A stretch of DNA of 64,000 nucleotides from Dactylis glomerata (lineage: Eukaryota; Streptophyta; Magnoliopsida; Poales; Poaceae). Location: NCBI GenBank assembly GCA_007115705.1, contig QXEO01001122.1, positions 186,001-250,000 of the forward strand, written 5' to 3'. Made by a program: the position numbers and the translations under genes. The notes below the pieces were generated by a model. It had not been told where the DNA came from, did not search any database, and was given only the letters and a program-made list of their open reading frames with translations. This document shows, piece by piece, positions 12,698 through 24,569 of the stretch (position 1 is its first letter; each line of letters starts with the position of its first letter).

Positions 12698-13553
12698 CAC
12701 ACCACACCCTTCCAGAAAATGGGTGGTTGGGGACATGGCAGTAAAGAATATTCAAAATCTTTGTGTGATATTTTGCATATATGATTTTCTTCCAAAGACT
12801 ACCTTCACCATGAACATATCTTTTGAACCAAGAACATAACAAGTAAATAGTTGCATCTTGTAGAGAAGGGATTTGGTGCACATGGGCACCAATGCTCCCT
12901 CCAGTTTTAGAATTTTGGAAATTTCAAAATCTCACAATTCTATGTCTTCAAAATTTTTGGCATTAAATACATAGATAGATATATACAAAAGAAGTGTATT
13001 TAAAAAAGTCCCGTTAAAAACTGTGTTGTATTTTGGAAGATATAAAAAAGACAGATTTCTGATTGTAAATAGTATTAAAATAGTAGTAAGATAGTACATT
13101 TTTTTGTTAGAAATTTGTCTTTTTTGTATTTCGCAAAGTATAAAGTATTTTTAAACGGGACTTTTTTGTGTACGCTCATCCTGTATATACCTTTCCATAT
13201 ATTTAACGCCATAATTTTTTGAGACATAGACATATGAGGTTTTAAATTTTTCAAAAATTTGAAAGAAAAGGGTTCACTAGTGCCCATGTTCCAAAAAATA
13301 CTTTCCGCATCTTGTAGGTTTATAATATCGGGCGCACCAAATTCTTCCTTCACATAGATGGAAGGCCTATTTGCCAGGTGAATTTTCTTTTGCCCTCCCT
13401 CGTCACTCCACCACATACAGTTGGATAGGGTGCATTTATTAGACACAAAGCCCACTTGGGGAATATAAAAAAGGATATCAAGTAAACATGAATGTTGGCT
13501 AGACTTGTTTGGATGAGAATTCTCTTAGCTTGAGGTAAGAGTTTCCCCTCCAC
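12698..13553 (-). pseudogene. LINE ORF2 relic (region between reverse transcriptase and zinc-binding tail)
   Basis: Minus-strand pieces EGKLLPQAKRILIQTSLANI, FPKWALCLINA, KKIHLANRPSIYVKEEFGAP and CSWFKRYVHGEGSLWKK line up in order with the corresponding region of the intact LINE at 48121-50703 (GKLLSYKARIILVKACLASI, FPKWAISLINS, HRKYHLANWG, LASWIKRYHLDNHKMWKQ). Frames are broken, and a 443-bp foldback element interrupts it at 12864-13306. The left side is cut by the LTR ending at 12697 and the right side by the Stowaway-like element. Confidence 0.75.
12864..13306. mobile_element. Foldback DNA transposon with 11-bp target duplication
   Basis: The two halves are long imperfect inverted repeats (about 190 bp arms; CATGGGCAC near both ends, and AAAAAAGTCCCGTT in both arms). 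The element is flanked by the direct repeat GCATCTTGTAG at 12853-12863 and 13307-13317. Removing the element and one repeat rejoins the LINE frame as ...INLQDA-TIYLLCSWFKRY, which validates the boundaries. A 9-11 bp duplication with long terminal inverted repeats suggests a Mutator-type non-autonomous element. Confidence 0.75.
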
Positions 13554-14207
13554 CCATATTACTCTTCGCTAATATGAATGTATCTATCACTAAAAGCAAA
13601 ATAGTGAGCTACCACCGGTGGTAGCTATACACCCACCATCCACCATTAGATTTGCTATAGGGAACATGAGATTTTCTACCGAGAGCATAAAATCTAACAG
13701 ACAAAACAAACGTCGTTTGCCTCTCATTCCTCTCTCCATCGCCTGCTCTACCCAACCACACGAGCACACCATCCAAGCTAGCCTGATACACACTCCAACC
13801 ACACCATCCATGGCAACATCGCATGTCATGTCTAGTAGGTTACTTGGTTAGGCATGTGTACAAGGCAACACCGCATGGCATGTCTAGTAGGTTACTTAGT
13901 TAGGCAGGTGCACAAGGCAACACCGTATGGCATGTCTAAAATCACCACCGGCTCTAGCCATTTGCGGTTGCCTACCTAAGTAGCCTTCCAGAAGCACCAT
14001 ATGCATGCAACAAACAAACGCTTTTCATCCGTTATCACCAACATACTCATGCTCTCTATATCGCATGCGGTAGGAATAGCATGATCTCACAATCCAAGGA
14101 CTATGCATGCATACATAGCTACCACCGGTGGTAGCAAATCCGCGTTGATCATTAAAATGTGTCTAGATACATCTATATTAGCGAAGAGTAATATGAGTCG
14201 GAGGGAG
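13545..14207. mobile_element. Stowaway-like element with long inner arms, about 660 bp
   Basis: The right end reads, on the minus strand, CTCCCTCCGACTCATATTAC followed by TCTTCGCTAATATA; the left end at 13545 has the matching CCCTCCACCCATATTACTC. Inverted arms run about 80 bp inward to identical palindromes GCTACCACCGGTGGTAGC near 13612 and 14124. The target dinucleotide TA is visible on the right. The interior of nearly 500 bp is too long for an ordinary Stowaway and contains a 52-bp tandem repeat. Confidence 0.6.
13813..13944 (+). repeat. 52-bp tandem repeat, about 2.5 copies
   Basis: Units begin GCAACA(T/C)CGCATG at 13813, 13865 and 13917, an exact 52-base period. The third copy breaks off after GCATGTCTA. 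Each unit holds CATGTCTAGTAGGTTACTT. Confidence 0.85.
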
Positions 14208-14209
14208 TA

Positions 14210-15480
14210 CCAAGTACGTAGCATGCACATATTGTCAACTTATTACTAACTCGATTGTAACATCTAAAGGTACATTCAACCATGAAACACCAGTAAAGAA
14301 TCATGTCAAGGTTTACTTTACACTCTATTCATTTCATGTACACTAGATTTAAATTTGTTTTGTCGTAAGCTTTAGACATCTTTACATCAACCACATGTAC
14401 AATATATGGCTTATGCTATACATGTAATTCAAGAAAATCATATTTTTACAATCCAGTTTAACACCATAACTCATGTTTCTTTGAAGATAAATTACGGTTG
14501 TATAACAAATAATAGCGTAAATAACATTTAGCTATGTTTCTATGTGGTTAACTATACCAATTAAGTGATTATTTTTTCCATTCATATAGTATCATGCAAA
14601 TTTTTATATACAATTTTAGTACAAATAAGTAAATTATACATGCGCTGATCTAGTATACCTAAAATTTACCGATTATGATGACATATTGAATATTTGGTTT
14701 CTCTAGATGACAACAAATAATCACTAGAAATAACTGTAAGTGTGCTATACTACATAAGGAAGTGAGGGTGAAACAATAAGGTTAAGGTGAAAATATAAAC
14801 AATTGAGTGCCAAGTGGTCCCTTAACTTAAGGACACACATATGTAGTCTTTTAGATTGCTTTTCAATTTCAATTACATATCAATAGATTTATTTTTGGGA
14901 CCGAGTCTACGTTTGATCAGTTGGATGCACTGAGCTATATGTTACCTACTACGGTTATGGTAACGTGTCACTGCTACTTAGGTTTGAACAATGTCTAACT
15001 ATAATAATGAAAGTGATTCATCAATGAAAAAGAGATGAGACATTTTGCTAAAAATATATTTAGCATAAATTTAACATATTAATTTTCATGTCTAGTCATG
15101 CATCGTAAGATAATTTAAAAATTGAGCACCATCTCACAAAAAGAGACATCTTATACACTTGGGAAGCTCGTAGAAACATTGTTGTATAAATCAAGACTTG
15201 ATTGCGAACTTGTCTCTCGTGTTGATATCATGAAAGACATATTTATTCACACGCATGCAAGGTGGAGGAGATGTAGGAACAAACACTGAAAAAACACATG
15301 CTAATGAAGAGTGTCTCGACAACACCTGCCCCATTGCCAACAAGCAGTGGTACCCCATGCATGCTCATATGCTAGAGTCTTCCTTTATAATATTCACACC
15401 ATGAGTAAATATGGCATTGTAGGAAGGGACTTGCTTATGTCGCCTATCCATGATTAGTTTCCCACGTTACGCCTTGAGGC
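14210..15480. other. Intergenic DNA, no recognised gene
   Basis: AT-rich unique-looking sequence without a sustained ORF. I recognise no transposon ends here. Confidence 0.5.
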
Positions 15481-15489
15481 ATCAGGGAG

Positions 15490-16290
15490 ATGATAGTCAA
15501 CTCATTGGTTTCTTCATCATGTATAAATTCACCTGAGAAAACTAGAATGATGGCTTCCATCATCTTCTTGTGGTGCATCATCATTATGACCTACCTCCTC
15601 TTCATACTCCTCTACATTGTCGTTGCCAGATATCTTCTTATCATCCTCCTCCTCTATATTTTCATTGTCACGAGGCACCTGATTGTTATCCTCCTCCTAT
15701 ACTATGCTGTCATCATTATCTTCTTCATATTCCTCTTACTCCTCCTCGTTGTCATCATCATCATAAGTGCATGAAACACATACTCATCATAACCTCGTAA
15801 TCATCTAATAAAACACTTACCGATGGTGACCAAGGGTTTGACATAACTATCCACCACGAGATCGGGAGGGATGAGTTCCTCAACTTGAATGATCTAAGAA
15901 TGTGACATCAATGATATAGATGTAAGGAACTATGTTTATGGCTATGCTATTGAGAGAACTAGCTTCTTTTTGCAGAACACAATGTGCGGGGAGTTCATAT
16001 TGTCTATCTTGACTTTAAAGTCATCGACGACACAAAAGTGCATGAGGAACTTGTCTTTCATACAAGTCTGAATGTTGGATATGATGTCGCTGAGCACATT
16101 GAGTGTGGCACAATGGTGTTGGGTAAAGGGTTGTGAAAGACATAGCCATGGTAGATGTAGTTGGTAGCTCCCTCTATGTCGTGTGCGGTTCTAAGGCCGA
16201 TGGAGAGCCAGGAGTCTATGAAGTCGGCAACACAAATGCCATTATCGGGGAAGTGCTGGAGGATAAGTGGTAGGCTTCTCAACTAAAATG
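15490..16290 (-). pseudogene. Decayed coding-like sequence with acidic tract
   Basis: On the minus strand 15545-15775 encodes runs of Asp, Glu and Asn interrupted by stops, from GAT/GAG/GAA repeats. Just upstream, 16058-16282 retains a 74-codon open frame (LILQHFPDNGICVADFIDS...) and 15960-16050 a further coding-like stretch in another frame. The pattern is that of an old protein gene, possibly transposon-borne, that has collected frameshifts and stops. I do not recognise the family. Confidence 0.3.
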
Positions 16291-16771
16291 GGATATAGAT
16301 TTGGTCATCGCATTTGATGGCCCACGTAAGTCAGCGATGCTCGTGGTCATAGCACCACGAGCATTAGTTGGCGTCAGTGAGCGGTGACGGTAGAGTTCTG
16401 AAGCATGAACCGATGATGCCTCTAAGATCCATCAGGAGTTCCAACCACATAGACATATATATGGAATCTTTACATACATATTAATGCTTATATATGTATG
16501 TGACCTAGAATTTGGATGGTTTTGCTTCCGAATCAGACCAGTTACTCATATGGCTTCTCAGAGTTGGAATCATAAGAAAAAAAATTGAGGAGTCATCTTG
16601 CCCGGATTCTATGGAGTGGGATGATACAGTTTGAAACTCAGTATCATCGATGTACAGAAATGATGTCAAGATTGAACTATTTTCAAAACACCTTATACGA
16701 CGACCACTGCATTGTATACGGGGGTGACACCCACATGAGGAGCAAAGTGTGCTAGCTCAAGAAGGTAACAT

Positions 16772-16925
16772 TGTCCTTTGTTTTATTTTTCCTTTTTTAT
16801 ATTCTATTTTCCTTTCCTAATTTCCTGTTTTGTTTTCTTTCTTATTTTTCTAATTTGTTTTTGTTCTTCTCTCTTTTCTATTTTTTTATTCTATTTCCTT
16901 GATTATTTTTTAAGAATTATATGAA
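16772..16925 (+). repeat. Polypyrimidine low-complexity tract
   Basis: About 150 bases almost entirely T and C with scattered A (TTTTCCTTTTTTATATTCT and similar). It may have arisen by slippage; no gene role is visible. Confidence 0.7.
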
Positions 16926-17039
16926 AGCCTTTTATTTGCTTATTAAGGAAATTTTTTAGTTACATGATTTTTTAACTACATGAACATTAGTTCTCTCATA
17001 TGACTATTTTTGAGTTGCATACAAGTTTCTCCTCTAGAA

Positions 17040-17700
17040 GGATCTGTATGGTTGACTAGAGGGGAAGGGGGAGGTTGAATAGGCGACTCACAATATTTAT
17101 TATCGTTTCACTGGTTTAACAAGATTAAATTAAGTTGTCTTGATGATGTAATTCATGAAGTTTCTTTCTTTGGGGAAAGTACGTCTTCATAGGAGTTTTT
17201 TTTAGATGAGGAGGGTTGTTGATGACACAAATCCCACCAAGCGTCACAAAGAATCACCCTATTCTCATCGCTCTCTCGCATAATGCAAGATGCCAAGATC
17301 CACTAAGTGTTGGCCTTAGAGGAAACAATCAAAACCTTTGCAAACATGATTGTGGTAATCTGGCTACTCAATAGAAGGCTCCCAACATGACCACAGAGTT
17401 TTACCTCGCAATGATTTGGATTCAAAGACGGCCTATTTTGTCTAGGGTGCCCAGAAACCCAATGGTAACAAGTTCTACAATGTAATGAAGGGGGAATAAA
17501 AATTTCTTTTGTATAAGTTAGATCTAGGTCTTCTCACCCAAACCCTAGAAGGGCGTCAAGTTTGCTTGTTGGCTAGAGTAGGAGATCTAGGGAATTCAAA
17601 GCTTGTATAATCGTAGGAGAGAGGAATGAAGGGGAAGCCACTTCTCGGGGATGAAGATTTATAGGTCCCCTCTATTTCTAGCCATTGGCTTGTTTCAGTA
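17040..17700 (-). mobile_element. Decayed LTR fragment related to the copia LTR at 52593-53879
   Basis: GACTAGAGGGGAAGGGGGAGG near 17055 matches GACTAGAGGGGGGGCG near 52613. The block beginning GATCTAGGTCTTCTC at 17521, through the 'aggagatctaggg...agcttg...ggaagcc' region, matches 53166-53290. The order is the same in both, so this is an old copy of the same LTR family with its ends lost. Confidence 0.5.
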
Positions 17701-18002
17701 GTCTGGAAATTCTGGAATAAGTGATAGTAAATTTCCTGCCTAATTTTGGGTTTTTTCCAGCCTTATAAACAGAGTTGCAAAACTTGGCCACAACTCAAAG
17801 TATAGGATGGAAATTGGGGACCAAAAGAAGACAAAATTTCTGGCCACCGAAAATCCATCGACCACATGATTGTTCAAGCGTCGGAAATTTCCGTCACATG
17901 AATTTTCCGGTCTTCCTAAAGCCTCAACAAGAAAATGAAATGAATGTTCTCTCACTCCAAGAACTTGGGAGGTTTAGTGGTTATAGGTATGAGTTTATGT
18001 AG

Positions 18003-19260
18003 ATGATTTGATTCCACCCATACTATCTAAAATGCAGCCCATGTTGATAGTACAGATTTCCTAGGACTTAATTAAATGAAAACATCGTTTTATCTCTTTT
18101 CACTTTTGAGGGCAACCACCATCTTGTCGCATGCATCAAATGTACCTAGTATCTTTAATGCATGATGAAGTCATGAACTCCTCAAATTATAACATCTCCC
18201 TTTGTTCTCCCTAGCTGTAACTTTAGGGTTCGCAAGTTCAACAGTACAACACGAAATACAACTTGCACATAGATGCCAAAAATATATATACGACGGGGCA
18301 GTAAAAGTTTAGTATTAAGATCATGTTACTCATGCCCTAGTAATAAGCATTATACATAGCAAAGTTGTATTATTCATATCGCCAAGTAATGTTCAAACAA
18401 GCCTCCATAAAAGTTAACAAGTATTTATCATAACATAAAACATCTCATCCAATTTCCTTACACTCCACACCTACAACGGGTTTACTTAGACATGGACATG
18501 AAGACCAGAGGCTCAATGAAGTGGTTGATGAAGAGGATGAAACCTAGAGGAGATAGCAAAGGTGGCGGCCGTGTTAGCCACCATGAGAGGCGGTGGAGGC
18601 ACCCCTTGAGGAGGAAGGCGGCGCCTTGGCTCCCTTATTCCTTGGACTTGGTGCTGATGTGGAGGAGCCTCTCCCCTATTGGCAGCTTTCAATGAAGAGG
18701 CAAATTCGTGACAATATTTCTCTCTTCCAAAAAATATTTCCCATCAATATATAGTGTTGCAGACTTTGCCGCGGCCATTGGATGTAATCTCTTTGATCCA
18801 AGGGCTCTTGGGATCCTCTAGAACCTTTGTGGTGACTCCTCCAAGGCCCCACAAGTCCTTTAAGTCGTGGCTTGGCCGAATTCAACTCACATGACAAGAG
18901 TTTGAGTCAATCACGTCACCAACTTTTGGGTTCTTGAAACTGCTTCTGTACCCTTCATAGATCAGGGTGTACCAGTCGCATACAAAATTTGTTTTTGACG
19001 AATTTTATATCAGTAAGTATTAGAATAAAATTTCCAACAACTGTAATAGTGAATACTTTTTTGTTTAACGTCGTCTTCAGGTCGCGCACTAGGCATCTTT
19101 ATAACAGTTCTGCATGAACATATTTCAGGAAACTCTGAATTTCACCGTAATGAGGGAGACTTTATATATGTGTGCAAATTCCTACACAACAAAGTGTAAA
19201 ACAAGTAATTGTAAAATTTGCAACTATTAGTAGGTTAGTCCTAATAAATATAATAAAGTT
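18003..19260. other. Intergenic DNA, no recognised gene
   Basis: A GC-richer patch at 18490-18900 gives short open frames on both strands, but no motif supports a gene. The remainder is AT-rich. Confidence 0.4.
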
Positions 19261-19268
19261 ACACAAAT

Positions 19269-19663
19269 GGAGATGCTTTTTGGCTCTGGTATGCAAATGC
19301 TCCCTTTAGTTTAAATACAATGTAAACATATTTTGAATTGTTAAATAAATTTGAAAAAAATGTTGCATGTACATCTTCACAACATATGCATGAGCCAAGT
19401 TGTTTCACAAAAATCCGACTCTTCCCGTGGGCTAGGAAAAAAAGACAAAATTGGGTGGTAAAATAAGGGTTTGCACGAGATATTTTTTTTTATCTTTTTT
19501 ACTCACAACACTACAAATATCGATTTACCATGAAACTTGATCATGCATACTTAGTTTGTCGAGATGTATACCCGAAATTTTTGTTTGGAAATTTTTCACA
19601 TTTTTAAATATGTTTTTTTTGCATAAAGGGAGCATATGCACCGTAGATCAAATATGCATTTCC
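19269..19663. mobile_element. Foldback miniature element, 395 bp
   Basis: The ends are inverted copies (GGAGATGC... and, from the other strand, GGAAATGC...), followed inward by TGCTCCCTTTA on both arms. The flanking heptamer CACAAAT is present at 19262-19268 and 19664-19670. The interior is AT-rich and non-coding. Superfamily uncertain. Confidence 0.65.
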
Positions 19664-20324
19664 CACAAATAATAAGAAATATGACCTAATGAACTACAAA
19701 TCATATGTGCATTTTACATGCATCAAACTCGTGAACATTTTTTTCTCCCATATGTTTTTTTGAACTTACAAATAATTTTTTGAACTATGAAAAAAATAAA
19801 AAAATGTCGCAAATATCTATTAAACCTAGTGAACATTTTTTGAATTGTATAACCATTATATCTCAAATTTCTAGTTTTTTCATAAAATATTCGTATGAAA
19901 ATTAGAGTAAAACATAGAAAATGATAAAAAAAAACAAAAAGAGAAAACCAAAAACACAAAACTGAACATAAAAAACCCATAGTATTGGGCCGTGCTAAAA
20001 GCGTCCCATTATCGAGAATACTTCAAGGGCCTCGTTTCGGGACGCATCGATGGAGGTGTCGAATATATATCTAGTCTCTATCATCACATGTGAAACAAAA
20101 CATATGTAAAAGTTGCATGCCTTCCTTGTCAAAAGCCTATAATAGTAGTATAATAATAATGTGGAGATTCATGTTCGAAATTATTACTGGAAATAATCAC
20201 ATGTGCACAACAGAAATCTTTATATTTTTCACATTACCAATCTAACATGATAGATGCATAAGATTATAACACAATAAAAAGTGAGCAGATACAATTTTTT
20301 TTTGAGAATCGTGAATCTATTTTA

Positions 20325-20510
20325 CCTCATAACCAACTTGTGGTTGGATGGTTAGGAGGACGTTAGGATGCCCATCAGGACTCAACCTAGGTTTGAAAAT
20401 TTGCATCTCTCATTAGGGCATAATATTTCTCTTAGTGAATGACGATGTTTGCCTTGGACGGTTGTGGCGTCTTTGTTAGTCCTCGTGAATCTAGTTTTTA
20501 CTCGATTTTT
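20325..20510 (+). mobile_element. Au-type SINE fragment (tRNA-derived head)
   Basis: ACCTCATAACCAACTTGTGG followed by TTGGATGGTTAGG has the layout of the tRNA-related head of the grass Au SINE as I remember it. An A-box-like TGGTTGGATGG and a degraded B-box-like GGTTTGAAAATTT lie about 50 bases apart. The usual 3' tail is not clear, so this is a degraded or truncated copy. Confidence 0.5.
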
Positions 20511-20807
20511 CTTTAAAAAACATGCAATTACGAGATGCGGCTCATAATATCGATGAACAAAATAACTTTATTTAATAAAACAAGTGATTCTACAAAAAGG
20601 CAAGAAAAATACCCATGAGCTTTATTACAATATAAACCTTAATTCGGGTAGCTAGGCTCTCAAAATACCCATAGTTAACATATAACATTAACTCGTGAAC
20701 ACCTATCTGACCCACATCTAACGACCCCTTTACTTGGCGAACATCTATTCATCTGAGGATCAACTAGAATTATATATGAGGAAGTTATAGCTTGGTTGTA
20801 TAATATA

Positions 20808-23800
20808 TTACGGATGGAACCATCCGAGTCCTAATTTACTAGGATCATAGGTCGAAGGTGCTGGCGATGATGGCAAAGTGGCCTCTTCATGCACCTTGGC
20901 AAAGCGGCCTTTGATCCGCGGCCTCAGTTGGGCGTAAGCTTTCCTGGACTCATATCGAATCTGCTTCTCATACTGTCGCCTCTTCCGCTTCTCCCTGTAC
21001 CTCATCACCTTCGCTTGTCTCTCATGCATCGTTGAATGATGCGCCGCCACCATCATCATGTCTTCATTGAGAGCCATTACCACCTCACTGCCCACGGTGT
21101 TAGTGAGTGTGCCCCCACATAAAGGCATCTGAACATATCAACAAGAAAATAATCATACGACTGAAACTAATTGTGCATACTGACTGATCATTGTTTCATG
21201 AAGGAATTTAGTTCCCTAACAAACTTAATTAGTTTGGACCTGTTCCATGAAATAATAGTTGGGATTCGCCCCTTTTCCACCGTCCCCTACCAAAACCGAT
21301 TCTGGTGACACTTTTGAACCGGCTATACATATAATAGCATTCATGTCCTGTGTTAGTGTCATTAATCCAGTGATGACCTTGATTAGTATATACATAAAGC
21401 CTGATCGACTGAATTAATTGGGTTTGGCACACCTAGCCATCTTGTTTCCTGCTCACTGGATACGGACTATGTGCAAGGTTAGAGATCAAATTTAAATGGA
21501 TGTTTTGTTAGAGGAAATAACTCAACAGGAAAGAACAATATTGTCCAAATTTTATAGTTTTATTTCAGAAAAGGAGGCATGCCCGGACATGATCTTTATC
21601 GATTGATGCACACAATCAAATCCGAATTGAGAGTTGACCACATGAAATGAGAGGATGCATCCATCACATTGATATGTACTCGTTTTGACTAATTTTGGCA
21701 AGGATATTTACCTTGAGGATGTGTATACGCCTGAGGGATGGAAGAAAAGGTGAAATTACAAAGGATTTGTTATCAGTTTCTGTTCTTACCACAACCCAAA
21801 CAGGTCCTATACTAGCCTGCTTATAATTAAGTCTTCTTCCGAGCTGTTTGCATATTGAGTTAGCCCTTCTTTTTCTCGCCGGTGTGCAGTTCAAACATCA
21901 GTATGACTGGCCGATTTCACCCCCATATATCTACTATATACTAAAAGCACAATACGGAAGTCTAAAATAGAGACACCACGTTGATCCACATCATTAGAAT
22001 TATTTTAACTGTTAGATCTATAATTTTAATGGACAGGATTTAAAACAATTTACGTAACATATTTTATGGCCATACACGTGTGACACATACGTGCCAATCT
22101 GTAGGAAAGAAAAAATAAAAGAAGTCACGACGGCTTCTCCCCAAAAAAAAGAGTCCTAAGTTCTCTAAAAGAGTCATATGACCTTACGTGTACATGATTA
22201 GTAAGTTTAATGGGCAAGTGATAAAAAAACAGTTCAATGGGCAAGCACCATCACGCGTATACGTGCAAGGAAAAATACATTTAGCAATCCGGTTAGGATT
22301 CTAAGCTAGAAGGAAATCAAATTAACGCCCAGTTAAGATTCCAATCCAAACATAGAGCTTACTATTGTATGATAGTTTCTTAACAGTAAAAATATATGAA
22401 TTTTAATCAGAATATAGAGTGACTAAAATATACAAAACTAATGTCTCTATGGTAGAAATTTCTAGAAAAAAATGATCAGATATATATACAATTATTCACG
22501 TACTCATCATGAGGGTACACAAAATAGAATCGCTATCCATTTAGAGAATAACAGATTGGCACGATATAGGTTGATCACTGAAATAGGATTATATGTTGTT
22601 ACAAATTTAACAAAAATGGTTCAAAATAATAATTACAATCTTAGAATAGAAATCATAATAACACATGTATCTTTGTAATTACGTGGGCTATGGAAAGATA
22701 TATAAGGTATTTCTAATATCTTTGAAACTATGGGTGGATTTCATAGTAATTTTGATACAATAAGGATGATGCCATCGCATTTGTGAGGGCTACCCTTATG
22801 GGAAGTTTCATGATTTTTTATCTGAACTTCTATCCATATATATGTTTATAACACACGGACCGTACTCTTTATTAAAATAAAGAAGAGAAAATGAGGCTAG
22901 ACAATTCCGAGGTAAAGCAAACCACATACATTAATCTGGAGAATTTCTTTGAGTGAATGCATCTGGAGAAATAGCTGTGTGGTGGATGTCATTTGTTAAA
23001 TAAAGTCCACGTGGCAAAGTTGTCGAGCCCACACCTAACGACCCCCTGGCAACTCTCGCCTGAGTCTAATGTTGTCGCCAGATTGGCGTCGTTAATCTGG
23101 TACACAATAGAAACCTTAGATTTACTTAGCCGTGGTTGATTGATCTTCATGGTTGTACGTAAAACACATTGGGCAGGTGCTCCAGTTGACATTTTATTTT
23201 AGCACACCATATTGATATTAATGCTAATTCTAACTTTATTTCTGTTTATAGGTATAATGTCACTTATAGACTAGGTAACTTGAGAGATTTCATCTTTTTT
23301 TAGTTATAAATACCATGTGCTAATGACCAAACAATAATTCATCATTATAGATGGTTATTTTTAAAATAATATAATGATAATTAGTCCACATATTTATGTT
23401 GGTTATTGATAGCGGCTATAGGATCAAAGTGTTGATGTCCGATCTGGTAGCATGCAGACATATGATAACTTAAATTTGTTGCAAATACTTTTAATGCAGT
23501 AAAGATGATTGATGCCCTCGCATTTGCGAGGGCCACTATGCTAGTTATATATAATAATGCACCAGCACCCGAAACTAACTGTTCTGTTGGTACTACGCAT
23601 GTCTTTGTTTAATTGTTTATTACTCCGGCCATGGACTCCTGAGTCCTGACGAGTATGTTTTGTTCGCTAGCTTAACTGGAGCTAATTTGTCTGTTGACTC
23701 CCAGTTCAGCTGTCTCAGGAGAATCGATCCGTCAGCTAGCAGCATAAATTCACAGAAGTGATGAGCTAGCTAGGTAGGAAGGTGATCGATGTATTAGCAG

Positions 23801-24207
23801 AAGAAGCAATTAACCACTGGTTCGTCCTGGCCATCGATGATCTGGGAGCAAGATTTCGATGGAATTAGTTAGGCATCACTCACGTTGGTGGATGGTGCGG
23901 CCGGTGGCATGTGTCGGCTGCCGGCGGCGTCCACCTGGAACGTGATCATCCCAGCAGCTGCTGCTTGGTGTGCATGCGGTGGGTACTGCAGGCCATGAAA
24001 CGTCGACGGCGGCCTGGTGTTGTGGTTGTGGTGGTCCGCCAGCGGTGGGAGCCACGTTCCCACGGCGTGGCCTTGGCCGTTGCCGAAGAACTGGTACTCG
24101 AGCAGCGGAGGCTCGTGACGAAGAACAGGGAACACGGGGGCGGGGTGGATGATGTGGTGGTGCAGGCAGTTGCCCACGCCGCCGCACACGCCGCATGACA
24201 TGGACAT
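20808..24207 (-). CDS. CCT-domain protein of the VRN2(ZCCT)/Ghd7 class, two exons
   Basis: Exon 1 is 24207-23884 (108 codons) ending in AAC before the donor GTGAGT; exon 2 is 21128-20808 after the acceptor TTCAG. The junction is phase 0 and gives a 214-residue protein, the size I recall for ZCCT proteins. The N terminus MSMSCGVCGG, the LEYQFFGNG motif and the C-terminal YDPSKLGLGW are class signatures. The CCT domain (about residues 143-185; MRYREKRKRRQYEKQIRYES...) is complete, and its final arginines (RPR, GRF) are kept. Domain position 16 is Gln, where I recall Arg in wheat ZCCT and Cys in rice Ghd7. Known members are nuclear flowering repressors acting with NF-Y partners. No stop or frameshift is seen. 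The intron of 2,755 bp holds a Helitron. Which paralogue this is cannot be settled from the sequence alone. Confidence 0.85.
21930..23544 (+). mobile_element. Non-autonomous Helitron within the CCT-gene intron
   Basis: It begins TCTACTATATACTAAAAGCA at 21930, after an A. It ends with the perfect hairpin GCCCTCGCATTTGCGAGGGC (23514-23533) and then CACTATGCTAG, followed by T, as expected for insertion between A and T. It has no Rep/helicase coding capacity. The same 5' end recurs at the right ends of the Helitrons near 32218 and 61731. An imperfect hairpin-like copy at 22782-22802 (GCCATCGCATTTGTGAGGGC) may mark an older nested end. Confidence 0.85.
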
Positions 24208-24520
24208 GGACGATCGAGAGTAGCTAGCTAGCTAAGAATTTGAGGTCAAGTGTTTGTTTCTTTGTTTCTAGTGTTTGTGGACTGTGGAGGAGAGGAAGTT
24301 AAGGGAGTGGAGGAGCAACTGCAACTGCGCTTGCGAGCTAGGGCTGTCTCCCCTCCTCATATAGCTAGCAAGATAAAGATTTGATCGTAGGATTATTAGT
24401 AAAAGGAGGATCCAAGGATTAATGGGCGGGGAGGAATAGATATCCATGGATTTCTTTCTTGGGCGCCTACGTGTATGATCCCGGGCCATTTTTTTTGTAT
24501 TGCTTGTCGGGATCGAATCC

Positions 24521-24526
24521 CACGTG
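24521..24526. promoter_or_regulatory. G-box upstream of the CCT gene
   Basis: CACGTG lies 314 bases upstream of the ATG. G-boxes bind bHLH/bZIP factors in plant promoters. A possible TATA-like CTATATGAGG lies near 24355-24364. Both are motif matches only. Confidence 0.3.
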
Positions 24527-24569
24527 ATCGCACTGCATGCTAGTCCACACAAAGGACATAACTAGATAT

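Noticed and set aside
13813..13944. Possible CRISPR-like repeat
   Set aside because: Only 2.5 directly adjoining 52-bp units without spacers, in a plant genome; an ordinary tandem repeat.
23911..24198. Open frames on the plus strand and an alternative minus frame over exon 1 of the CCT gene
   Set aside because: GC-rich shadows. The minus-strand frame starting MSMSCG has family motifs and a proper donor site; the others have none.
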